The notes under the pieces are model-generated. The model saw only the letters and a list, made by a program, of their open reading frames with translations. It made no database searches and was not told the origin of the DNA. A DNA stretch of 64,000 nucleotides from Cereibacter azotoformans (GTDB lineage Bacteria > Pseudomonadota > Alphaproteobacteria > Rhodobacterales > Rhodobacteraceae): the NCBI GenBank assembly GCA_017599285.1, contig JAGFXX010000001.1, forward strand, positions 2,880,501 to 2,944,500, written 5' to 3'. A program made the translations under genes and the position numbers. Shown here one piece after another: positions 28,308 through 36,014 of this stretch. Position 1 is the first letter of the stretch. Every line of letters starts with the position of its first letter.

Positions 28308-29432
28308 ATGAAGATCACCGCAGCGGTGCTGGAGCGTGACGGGATCGCGGGGAACTACGCCGAGGAGCGGCCGCTCGTGGTGCGCGAACTCGATCTCGCG
28401 GCGCCGGGACCGGGCGAGGTGCTGATCCGGGTGGCCGCGGCCGGCGTCTGCCATTCGGATCTGTCCGTGATCAACGGCACGAGGCGTCGGCCGCTGCCGA
28501 TGGTGCTCGGCCACGAGGCGTCCGGCTATGTCGAGGCGCTGGGCGCCGGTGTCGAGGATCTCGAGCCCGGCGATCATGTCGTCTGCATCTTCGCCCCCGG
28601 TTGCGGCCGCTGCACCCCCTGCGCCGAGGGGCGGCCCGCGCTCTGCGAGCGGGCGGCGCGGCATCACGGGGTGGGCGAGCTGATGACCGGGCACCGGCGC
28701 CTGTCGCACGAGGGCCGGCCGGTCCATCACCACCTGGGCATTTCGGGCTTTGCCACCCATGCGGTGGTGGCCCGGCCCTCGCTCGTCCGGGTGCCGCGGG
28801 ATGTGCCGCCCCATGTCTCGGCGCTGTTTTCCTGCGCTATGCTGACCGGGGCGGGGGCGGTCTTCAACACGGCGCAGATCCGGCCCGGCGCCCGTGTGGC
28901 CGTGGTGGGGCTGGGAGGCGTGGGACTGTCGGCGATCCTCGGCGCGGCCGCGGCGGGGGCGGGCGAGATCGTGGCCATCGACCCGTTCCCGGCCAAGACC
29001 GAGGTGGCGCGCGCCATGGGGGCAACCCTCGCCGTGCCCGCCGACGGGGACACGGTCTCGGCCGTGCGCGACCTGACCGGCGGCGGCGTGGATTATGCGT
29101 TCGAGTTCGCAGGCTCGATCCGCGCGCTCGAGACCGCCTTCGAGGTGACGCGCCGGGGCGGGATGACCATCACCGGCGGGCTTCCCGCTCCGCACGAGCG
29201 GATGCCGCTCGACGCGCTGAAGCTGGTGGCCGAGGAGCGCACGCTGAAGGGCAGCTACATCGGCTCCTGCGTGCCGCAGCGCGACCTGCCGCGGATGCTG
29301 GCCCTGCACCGGCGCGGTCTGCTGCCGGTCGAAAAGATGCTCACCCACCGGCTGAAGCTTGACGAGATCAACCTCGCGATGGACCGCCTGGCCGACGGGA
29401 GCGCCATCCGGCAGGTGGTGGAGATCGGATGA
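28308..29432 (+). CDS. Zinc-dependent alcohol dehydrogenase, class III-like MDR family
   Basis: 374 residues. AAAGVCHSDLSVINGTRRR contains the catalytic zinc Cys; LPMVLGHEASGYVEALG the zinc His-Glu; GCGRCTPCAEGRPALCE the four-Cys structural zinc loop; and VAVVGLGGVGLSAILGAAAAG the NAD-binding Rossmann motif. The EIVAIDPFPAKTEVA segment favours NAD over NADP. It resembles the Zn-ADHs (AdhC/mycothiol-dependent group) that oxidise alcohols or aldehydes; the substrate is unresolved. It is divergent from mogA and is the last intact chromosomal gene before the scarred region. Confidence 0.88.
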   Translation: MKITAAVLERDGIAGNYAEERPLVVRELDLAAPGPGEVLIRVAAAGVCHSDLSVINGTRRRPLPMVLGHEASGYVEALGAGVEDLEPGDHVVCIFAPGCGRCTPCAEGRPALCERAARHHGVGELMTGHRRLSHEGRPVHHHLGISGFATHAVVARPSLVRVPRDVPPHVSALFSCAMLTGAGAVFNTAQIRPGARVAVVGLGGVGLSAILGAAAAGAGEIVAIDPFPAKTEVARAMGATLAVPADGDTVSAVRDLTGGGVDYAFEFAGSIRALETAFEVTRRGGMTITGGLPAPHERMPLDALKLVAEERTLKGSYIGSCVPQRDLPRMLALHRRGLLPVEKMLTHRLKLDEINLAMDRLADGSAIRQVVEIG

Positions 29433-29619
29433 GCGCGCGGCGCCGGCCTCCGCTCCCGGGTCCACGGCCCGGCTCCGGTGCGCGAAACGGCTGATGGCCG
29501 GAGCTTCCCTTTCGGGCTGTAGCGAAAACAGGTCCCGCTGACGCCAAATGCCCAAATCATTTACGAAAATAGCGGTCGGGCAGGTCCGGAGGAACATGAA
29601 AGGTGCATGTATTCAGGTG

Positions 29620-30830
29620 CTTGGGTTGCTTGGCAGGTTGCTGAAAAACCCGGCCTCGACGCGGGTTCAGAACGTGATTCACCCTTCCGGGAAGCACGTG
29701 GGGTCTCTTGATGCGCGGGACGGACGAGACGAGCGGGTCGCTCTTCAGCTACGTCGACCTTGAGGAGCGCATTCCGGCCCGTCACCCGCTTCGCAAGATA
29801 CGCCGGGTCGTGAACGACGCGCTGGTCAGCATGAACGCCGAGTTCGACCGGCTCTACGCCGCCGATGGCCGCCCCTCGATCGCTCCCGAACGGCTGCTGC
29901 GTGCCAGCCTGATCCAGATCCTGTTTTTCGTCCGGTCCGAGCGGCAGCTGATGGAGCAGATGCAGTGCAACCTGCTGTTCCGCTGGTTCGTCGGGCTGGG
30001 CATCGACGATCCGGTCTGGGTGGCCACGGTGTTCAGCAAGAACCGCGACCGGCTGCTGACGACGGATATCGCGCAGAAGTTCCTGGCGGCGATCCTCTCC
30101 CATTGCGAGATTGCGCCGCTCCTCTCCGACGAGCACTTCTCGGTGGATGGGACGCTCATCAAGGCCTGGGCGTCGATGAAGAGCTTCCAGCCAAAGCCGG
30201 AGCAGGAAGCGGCAGAGCCCGGCGGCGGTCCCGACGATCCGCCAGCCCCTCCGCCCTCTGCCGAAGCTGAACCCACCGAGACGAAGCCCGAGCCCGCCCC
30301 GATGACCCCGCCGAAACCCAGAACCCGAAATGCCGAGGTCGACTTCCGGGGCCAGAAGCGCTCGAACGCCACTCACGCTTCGGTCACCGATCCGGAGGCC
30401 CGGCTTTACAAGAAATCTCCCGGCGCCGGCGCGGTCCTGTGTTTCATGGGAGGAGGATAAGGAGACCGTCCAGTGGACCGTTTTCCCGACGCAAGCCCGA
30501 TGGAGAACCGGCACGGTTTCGTGGTGCAGGCCGAGGTCACGCAGGCGGACGGTCATGCCGAGCGGAAGGCCGCGCTCGACATGGTCCACCGCCACTCGCG
30601 CGGCTCGACGAAACGGCTGACGCTCGGCGCCGACAAGGCCTATGACGCCGAGGAGTTCGTCCAGGACCTGCGGCAGGCCTGCGTCACGCCTCATGTCGCG
30701 CAAAAGGCGCGCTTCTCGGCGATCAACGGCCGGACCACCCGGCACGAGGGCTACGCCCTCTCGCAGCGCTGCCGGAAGAAGATCGACTTGCGTCGGGGCA
30801 CCCAAGTTCATCAGCAAAGTCGCTAAGCAT
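29620..30830 (+). mobile_element. Decayed IS element (IS5/IS1182-like), right end missing
   Basis: The left side carries GGTTGCTGAAAAACCC at about 29636-29652, an IS-end-like motif, followed by a DDE transposase gene. A matching inverted end was not found on the right, where the gene is replaced after RKKI by unrelated sequence at about 30785. The transposase is interrupted. The copy is therefore an immobile fragment that marks the chromosome/prophage junction zone. Confidence 0.75.
29711..30826 (+). pseudogene. IS5/IS1182-like DDE transposase, interrupted and 3'-truncated
   Basis: The N-terminal part (LEERIPARHPLRKIRRVVND, then LLRASLIQILFFVRSERQLM and DEHFSVDGTLIKAWASMKSF with the first DDE Asp) is intact up to LCFMG near 30450. 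There the expected direct run into MENRHGFVVQAEV is broken by about 40 bp containing an in-frame TAA at 30458-30460; the frame itself is unchanged after it (KRLTLGADKAYDAEEFV holds the next Asp). After HEGYALSQRCRKKI the normal C-terminus with the catalytic Glu region is lost. The protein cannot be functional. Confidence 0.85.
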
Positions 30831-31029
30831 TTTGACATCGTTCAGGCCGATTGGCCGAAAATGTGACAACACGAGCGGTGTCGGGCCGGTTTTGGCAGGC
30901 TCGGGGCGTGAAAGAGGTCGAGTTGCTCCGGGGCGGTTTTGCTCAGGCCGTGGAAGCTGCGCTTGCCGGCGTGGGCGGTGTGCTTCTGGATGCGGGCAAG
31001 GAGATCGAGTGCGGTGCGGGGGCTGACGG

Positions 31030-31126
31030 CGACAGCCGCCATGGTGAACGGGCCCGGGTCGCCGTCGATCGCGCCCTTGTAGAGCCCTGCGGCCGCAAGC
31101 AGCCGCTGGATGTCTCGCACGTCCAC
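31030..31126 (-). pseudogene. Remnant of a phage endolysin gene, N-terminal peptidoglycan-binding motif only
   Basis: From GTG 31126, with GGGAG upstream, the frame begins VDVRDIQRLLAAAGLYKGAI and continues DGDPGPFT. This closely matches the start of the intact endolysin at 37341 (DIQRLLSAAGLYRGAIDGDA, then GPLT). After about 30 codons similarity ends and the frame runs on into unrelated sequence to 30842. The upstream GCCCCGC hairpin is also shared. It is best read as a duplicate left by a deletion, or the trace of a second related prophage. Confidence 0.75.
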
Positions 31127-31140
31127 ATCATTCTCCCATG

Positions 31141-31164
31141 AAAAAGCCCCGCACGATGGCGGGG
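31141..31164 (-). terminator. Minus-strand terminator-like hairpin
   Basis: On the minus strand GCCCCGC pairs with GCGGGGC across a short loop and is followed by five T. The same hairpin in the same position relative to an endolysin start occurs at 37346-37369, supporting a duplicated lysis-gene leader. Confidence 0.75.
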
Positions 31165-31215
31165 CGGTGTCAGACGGTTGTTAGACGGGGTGGATCCCCG
31201 CATCCGGAGGTGGCG

Positions 31216-31353
31216 GTGATCGTGCGCGGGCACGGCTACCAAGGGGTCCCTGGCAAAGAGTTCCGCCACTGCACGTGCGGGCTATGCGAGGCGGAGTTCA
31301 CGCGGGGCATGGTCAAGGATGCCGCCGCGCCGCGCAAAGGGGATGGGGTCTGA
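31216..31353 (+). CDS. Small hypothetical protein with CxCxxC motif
   Basis: From GTG 31216, with GGAG at good spacing, a 45-residue frame reads VIVRGHGYQGVPGKEFRHCT and continues CGLCEAEFTRG. The frame is open to ATG 31138, but that start lies inside the hairpin. HCTCGLC could bind zinc. It sits two bases before the next small gene, in a probable unit leading to the integrase. Function is unknown and the call is weak. Confidence 0.4.
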   Translation: MIVRGHGYQGVPGKEFRHCTCGLCEAEFTRGMVKDAAAPRKGDGV

Positions 31354-31355
31354 GC

Positions 31356-31538
31356 ATGCCGGCAGCAACCGTCACGAAGTCCGCCATCAGCCGCGCCATC
31401 GCGGCATGGAAGGAGAGCGGGCTGAAGGTCGGCGAGATGGAGATCACGAAGGACGGGACGATCCGCATCACCGCGGCGGTGGACGGATCGGCGCCCGCGC
31501 CGCAGCGTGCTGGGCCCAAGCAGTGGCCAAGCAGGTGA
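31356..31538 (+). CDS. Small hypothetical protein upstream of integrase
   Basis: 60 residues: MPAATVTKSAISRAIAAWKE, then a stretch including VGEMEITKDGTIRI. The N-terminal helix with AISRAIAAW followed by a short beta hairpin is of the kind encoded upstream of tyrosine integrases in Rhodobacter-group prophages, where it could be an excisionase or an accessory DNA-binding protein; that role is inference. It starts three bases after the previous stop and overlaps the integrase start. Confidence 0.55.
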   Translation: MPAATVTKSAISRAIAAWKESGLKVGEMEITKDGTIRITAAVDGSAPAPQRAGPKQWPSR

Positions 31539-32627
31539 CACCGGTGAAGATCCACCATCCCGGACTGTGGGCTGAGAAGCTGCCGTCCGGATCGACCCGC
31601 TACAGGGTGCGCGCCGAAGGTCGGAAGACCAAGGTGACGGTGATCCCTGTCGCGCCCGACCATCCCGACTTCTGGGATCACTACCGCGCCGCACGCGCGG
31701 GCGAGAAGTGGACAGGCCCCGCCACCAAGACGACGGCAGTCGCGCACTCGATCGAATGGCTGGTAGAGAAGTATCTCGCACACCTGGCGCGCGTGGTCGA
31801 GGCCGGGCAGGCCTCCCCGCTCACGCTCAGGCAGCGCAAGTCGCAGCTCCGCCGCATGTGCGCGATGCCCACCGACGACGGCGGCACCTATGGCGAATAC
31901 GACATGCAGGCCCCGCGCAGCGCAATCATCGCGGCGCGCGACCAGTGGCGACACAAGCCCGCGAAGCCGACAACCTCATCAAGTCGATCTCGGCCATGTA
32001 TCGGTGGGCGATCGACGAGGCGGAGATCGCAACCGGGAACCCGGCCGCCGGCATCGGGAAGCTGAACAGGGGCGGTGGAGGCGCGGCACCCTGGACGGCC
32101 GAGGATTTGAAGAAGTTCCGTGCCAAGCATCCGTTGGGCACCACCGCGCACCTGTGGCTGACGCTCCAGATGTTCACCGCCTGCCGGATCGACGACGCGC
32201 GCAAGCTCGGCCGCGGCAACGAGGTGGAGCGGGCAGGGGCTCTCTGGATTGAGTTTCAGCCCGGGAAGAAGGGTAGCGCTCCGGTCTCTGTCCCGCTGCT
32301 GCCGCAGCTGCTGAAGGCCACGCGCGCGCAGAAGGTGCAGGGGGCGACCTATCTCCTGACGGACTACGGCAGGCCCTTCAGCACGGCCGAGAGCCTCCGC
32401 AACCGCGTGCGGAAATGGTGCGCCGCCGCCGGCATCGAGGGCAAGTCCTCGCACGGCATCCGAAAGGCGATGGGAGAGCTGCTCGCGGAGGCCGGATGCC
32501 CCAGCACCAGATCATGGCGATCATGGCGCACACGCAGGCCAAGACGTCCGAGATCTACACGAAAGGGGTGGAGCGCCGCACCCTGGCAGCCGCCGCTTTT
32601 GCGGCCTTGGCGGGCATGGATTGGTGA
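31523..32627 (+). pseudogene. int: Phage tyrosine recombinase (integrase), two apparent -1 frameshifts
   Basis: The gene reads in three consecutive frames. The first (from GTG 31523) gives the arm-type N-terminus and SAM-like domain to about 31950. The second begins around READNLIKSISAMYRWAIDE and includes TACRIDDARKL (catalytic Arg I) and SSHGIRKAMGELLAEAG (H-x-x-R). The third resumes at PQHQIMAIMAHTQAKTSEIY (catalytic His and nucleophile Tyr) and ends at 32627. Each break fits loss of one C from a C run (near 31951 and near 32498). All catalytic residues survive if both are repaired, so either the gene is newly dead or the assembly has homopolymer errors. Confidence 0.85.
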
Positions 32628-33613
32628 AGGTGCTCCACGGCCACAAAATGTGGAGCACATGCCTTTGAATTCAAAGCGAAAAAAGGCAGAATGGCAGGCC
32701 CGGAGGGCGCCTCAATAGATGCCTGAGGCCCAGCAATATCAGGCACTCAGTGTCCCACGCCCGGCGGGATCGGCTTTAGAAGGATCAAGGGGTTAGGAGG
32801 CGGGTGTCCCACGCAGTCTTGACCCGTCGCCGCTCGGGGAAACTTGGGATCTTGCACTGCGCGCAGCATGGCGCGTGTCACTCCGCGTTTGCTCAGTTAG
32901 CGGCCCTGCTCGACCATTGTGTCTGACTTGCAATGCATGGAGCGTCCGCAGCCAGCCCTGACCGGACGCTCAGGGTCCATCAGGGTCCATTTGATCCTAC
33001 GATGCTGCTTTGTCGAACCGGCCCTTCGACATCAAGGAAAGTAACTCAGGCATCAGGTCAGCCGTCACAAGATGTGCTGGACGCTTCCGTTCTTCTTGGC
33101 ATAGATCGCTGCAGAGAATTGTCCCCCGCCGGACTGGGATCGCGTCAGGCCACCCGATGCTGCGCTCAACGGGACCGGCTATCGGAAGATCTGAGAAGTC
33201 CTTTCCGGTGAGGTCTAAGGCACTAGGAGTACCGATTTGCGCCGGACTAGGTTTTACGCCCGTTCCCTTAGTCGCTCCCGCTGTGCGACGTTGGCTTGGA
33301 ACAGTCTCTTTTTTTCTCGCAGCGAACGGCAGCTATCGCTCGTGCTTCCTCGGCGCTCGGTCGAGAAGGCGCTGACGGCCGTGAACGCCAACATGCCACC
33401 CCTTGCGGGACCACGGGGAGGATCTTCGAATCCAGCACGCAGCAAGATCAGCTCTTGACCAACGTGATTACAGAACGACATGCGATACGGACCACCTGAC
33501 GATCCGGGACGCACTCTCAGACGGCTTGAAGTGTGCCTGGTTTCCCAATCATTGTATTATTTGATTCCGTTCTGAGCCTGTCCTTTGGGGCTGGCAGAGC
33601 AACAGGAGCCATC
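32628..33613. other. About 1 kb without supported genes between integrase and the retron region
   Basis: No frame here has convincing coding character. The GC content drops relative to the chromosome. The 11-bp sequence GTGTCCCACGC occurs as a direct repeat at 32750-32760 and 32804-32814, just past the integrase, which could mark an attachment-core region. The 10-bp unit CAGGGTCCAT is repeated in tandem near 32970-32990. No tRNA was recognised. Confidence 0.45.
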
Positions 33614-33901
33614 GTGACAAAAATATACGTTGAACTAAACGGCGTCGTACTGGAGCCGCACTGGTATGACCCCAACAACAAGGCAACGAAGCCAGATCGC
33701 TTCGGAAAGAGGGGTGGCTACCGTGTGCATCCGGCCGGAGACGGTCACAACGAGTCAGCAAACGCCGTGTTTTACCGTTCTCTGGAGGACGTTGCAGAAC
33801 ACCTAAAAGCGTGTCCGGACTGGGGACTCCGCTTCAAGACGCCCGCAGGTCCAGCCAACATCTTCTATGAAGATATTATCATCGATGGAAAGCCTCGCTG
33901 A
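33614..33901 (+). CDS. Hypothetical 95-residue protein beside the retron
   Basis: It starts at GTG 33614 with CAGGAG seven bases upstream, and the lower GC matches the retron gene. The sequence begins VTKIYVELNGVVLEPHWYDP and includes FYRSLEDVAEHLKACPDWG and a C-terminal FYEDIIIDGKPR. It looks like a small soluble alpha/beta protein; I do not recognise a family. It is convergent with the RT-protease gene (205 bp between stops). It may be an accessory, immunity or unrelated cargo gene. Confidence 0.6.
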   Translation: MTKIYVELNGVVLEPHWYDPNNKATKPDRFGKRGGYRVHPAGDGHNESANAVFYRSLEDVAEHLKACPDWGLRFKTPAGPANIFYEDIIIDGKPR

Positions 33902-34105
33902 ATACGTCAAGACTGACCACCGGCCCTTTACCGCCGATGACCCTCTGTCAAGGGCTACCGTGCAGCCTCCACAGATGGTCTCTCATAAACAGTCTTGCGG
34001 ATCGACTCAAATCGACAGTCAGCAGAGTATGGCGGGCAGACTTCGGTGGTCGCGATGCCGATCTGACTGAGCCGGAAATAAAAGCAAAAAGCACCAAGCG
34101 GCGCG

Positions 34106-35776
34106 CTACAGCGAGGCTTCCTCATGAAGACTAAGGACGGCGTTCAGAGTGACAGCATAGTCGCGTAGCTCCAACGGCCCGCCCTTATGAACAACCCCGA
34201 CAACCCTCTCCATTCTATCCATAATTGGGCCTCCGGACATACCTTGGCCAATTTTAAACGAGAGGTTCAAGAGTTTGACGCCCGATCTCGTTGCCACATG
34301 AGAGACTTCCCCTCTTGATGTAGTAACGGCATCTCCCACCTGATAATCCGTAAAGCCGAACGCTCTGACAACATCACCGCCTCGAGCAGGAACTCGGCAA
34401 GGTTTCAATCCTTCGAACTTATTTTCTGGGACATCATGTTTGAGTATGCAGATGTCTCTCACTTTGCATCGTTTGGCGACTTTGACTTCGAATTTCAAAT
34501 TGGGAGCTGATGGATGAAATACGCGGAAGAATTCCAAATCAATTTCCTCCGGCGGCGCGCAGTGCTCGGCACTTACGAGTCCGACACCGTCCAAGAAGAA
34601 AGCTGTTCCCTGAGCCCCCTCAGTTACACTCATAATTCCCTGCCCATTGGCCTCCGCTTCGCCATATAGTTTATCTATTTTTCTGTCATTATATTGCCAC
34701 TCTATAATCCATATTCCCGAGCTCTGCCTCTCCCGGGGAGTCGGCTCCGTCGCGAGGGACGGCAAAAACTCTTTATTGAACTTGTCTGCCAGTGATCTAT
34801 AAATCGGGTCACCTTTGCCTCGGACATTGGCAAGGTGATTGAGCTTCCCGCGCAAATACTGCTCCAGTGATCGCTTCGCCGACGGGCGCTTCTGTCGGAA
34901 CTTTGCCTCTGCGACGGCGTATCCGTCTTTCATAATGCTGAAAAGGATTGCGCGAATGTTACTTATGTATGTCCTCGGAACATTCGGAAACTCATTAACA
35001 ATTAATCCGGTCACAATTTTCCTGTGCGATCCGGATGAAAAGCGAATCTTTTCCTCGTTCAGAAAGAACCCATTCTTCACGACCACGTCAATCAAATCGA
35101 CTGAAAGGGCGCTGATATCTAATTTCCCCGGAGAAGGAACGGTAGCTGAAAATAGACCCGCGGGCGTTCCATTCGTGGAGATACTAATATCATCAGCATA
35201 TCTAGTAAAAACCAAATTCTGCTTCTTTGCGAAACTGTGCAAGTCTCGATCTAGCGAGAAGCAGATCAAATTTGATATAATGGGGCTCGTCGGCGCCCCT
35301 TGCGGAAGGTACCCTGCGTGGCAGCATATTGTTGTGATCGCGTCACATACGTCGGTGGCAAATCCGAGATTTCGGAACAGCCCTCGTACCCGGTTCTCTG
35401 TGATCGACGGAAAGAAGGCTTTCAGATCTAAACTTAGGACATGCCTCTTTCTGGCGTGAATGGCGGCATTCGTAATGATTGATCGCCCCGAAACGAATCC
35501 GTGGGTGGAAAGCCGCGGACGGTAAAATTTCTCGAAAGAGCTTTTTAGGCGTCCCTGGAGGAACTTTAGCCTTGCATCGGGCGCAGATATCAGCCTCGCC
35601 TTTTTCGGAGACGGTATCGTGAATTCGCTATACATGAAAGATCGCGAAAGCCTGATCTTTAGAAGCTCCTTATCGGAAATGCCCAGGTAGTCTAGCATCT
35701 TACTCAGAGTCGTGAGCTCATCAGGTATACCGATCCTCGGCTTTCCTGAGCCGAAGATATAGCTTCCGGAAGGCAC
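34106..35776 (-). CDS. Retron-type reverse transcriptase fused to trypsin-like serine protease
   Basis: Numbered from ATG 35797 the chain is 563 residues. RT domain, about 25-345: NAAIH at 110-114 (retron NAxxH), LDLKAFFPSI around 123-132 (catalytic Asp 124), LPQGAPTSP at 164-172, YADD at 200-203, and VTG at 262-264 (retron region Y). Protease domain, about 380-560: VSAEHC with His 412, RDICIL with Asp 448, and GQGMSGGP with Ser 521, an intact chymotrypsin-like triad. I prefer GTG 35776 (codon 8) because GGAGGGGAG lies six bases upstream and ATG 35797 has no Shine-Dalgarno, giving 556 residues. GC is well below neighbours. It follows a structured RNA on the same strand. Function as a retron with protease effector is inferred; DGR and group II intron origins are unlikely. 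Confidence 0.92.
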   Translation of the reverse strand: MPSGSYIFGSGKPRIGIPDELTTLSKMLDYLGISDKELLKIRLSRSFMYSEFTIPSPKKARLISAPDARLKFLQGRLKSSFEKFYRPRLSTHGFVSGRSIITNAAIHARKRHVLSLDLKAFFPSITENRVRGLFRNLGFATDVCDAITTICCHAGYLPQGAPTSPIISNLICFSLDRDLHSFAKKQNLVFTRYADDISISTNGTPAGLFSATVPSPGKLDISALSVDLIDVVVKNGFFLNEEKIRFSSGSHRKIVTGLIVNEFPNVPRTYISNIRAILFSIMKDGYAVAEAKFRQKRPSAKRSLEQYLRGKLNHLANVRGKGDPIYRSLADKFNKEFLPSLATEPTPRERQSSGIWIIEWQYNDRKIDKLYGEAEANGQGIMSVTEGAQGTAFFLDGVGLVSAEHCAPPEEIDLEFFRVFHPSAPNLKFEVKVAKRCKVRDICILKHDVPENKFEGLKPCRVPARGGDVVRAFGFTDYQVGDAVTTSRGEVSHVATRSGVKLLNLSFKIGQGMSGGPIMDRMERVVGVVHKGGPLELRDYAVTLNAVLSLHEEASL

Positions 35777-35892
35777 GAGGTGCTCCCCTCCATTCATGCA
35801 TAGGATATCAGATTATGCAGGCCACAGACTTGTGCTGTTCATTGCGTCTTGCGTTTCAGTTCCGACAACGCGAGTGCGAGGGAGCACCTCGT
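35775..35892 (-). promoter_or_regulatory. Inverted repeat that can sequester the RT ribosome-binding site
   Basis: Plus-strand 35878-35892 (GAGGGAGCACCTCGT) is complementary to 35775-35790 (ACGAGGTGCTCCCCTC) over 15 bp with one bulged base. In the minus-strand transcript the downstream arm contains the GGAGGGGAG Shine-Dalgarno and abuts the GTG start codon of the RT; the upstream arm contains the a2 sequence of the candidate retron RNA. The 85-base loop also has hairpins TGCATA/TATGCA (35797-35819) and GCGTT/AACGC (35851-35871). Pairing a2 with a1 would free the RT site; pairing it downstream would block it. The alternative pairing is seen; the switch is inference. Confidence 0.6.
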
Positions 35893-36014
35893 ATGGCATC
35901 GCTACGATAGATCGTGAAAGGCTGCAAGCGATCTCCTTGACGTCTGGCCGCTCTCTGCGCATTGCAGTCATACGAGCGCGGCCGATTGCCACTCCCCGGG
36001 CAGGCTAGGTGCTC
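35882..36014 (-). ncRNA. Candidate retron msr-msd noncoding RNA
   Basis: On the minus strand the segment opens with GAGCACCT (36014-36007, a1) and closes with AGGTGCTC (35889-35882, a2), an exact 8-bp pairing. Directly after a1 comes AGCC, so the context is CCTAGC, matching the TAGC branch-guanosine context of known retron RNAs such as Ec86. Inside are a 6-bp stem GGCCGC/GCGGCC (35983-35978 with 35951-35946) as possible msr, and ATCGCT/AGCGAT (35932-35927 with 35903-35898) enclosing ACGAT-CT-ATCGT (35915-35904) as possible msd. It is 133 nt, short for a retron. The a1 repeat overlaps the holin stop codon. Structure was judged by eye only. Confidence 0.65.

Noticed and set aside
32400-33600. 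tRNA gene as attachment site near the integrase
   Set aside because: I looked for cloverleaf patterns and GTTCGA-type T-loops with matching acceptor ends and found none that fold properly.
33937-34134. Short plus-strand frame between the 33614 gene and the RT
   Set aside because: No ribosome-binding site and no coding-like composition; it runs into the RT stop region.
34106-35797. The RT as part of a diversity-generating retroelement or a group II intron
   Set aside because: No template/variable repeat pair near any tail-fibre or target gene and no Avd-like gene; no maturase or HNH domain. The NAxxH and VTG motifs and the protease fusion point to a retron.
35775-35892. 35775-35892 alone as the complete retron a1/a2 pair
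   Set aside because: Pairing is stronger, but the loop is only about 85 bases, contains the start codon, and lacks the AGC branch context after the first arm; kept only as a secondary alternative to the 36014/35882 pair.
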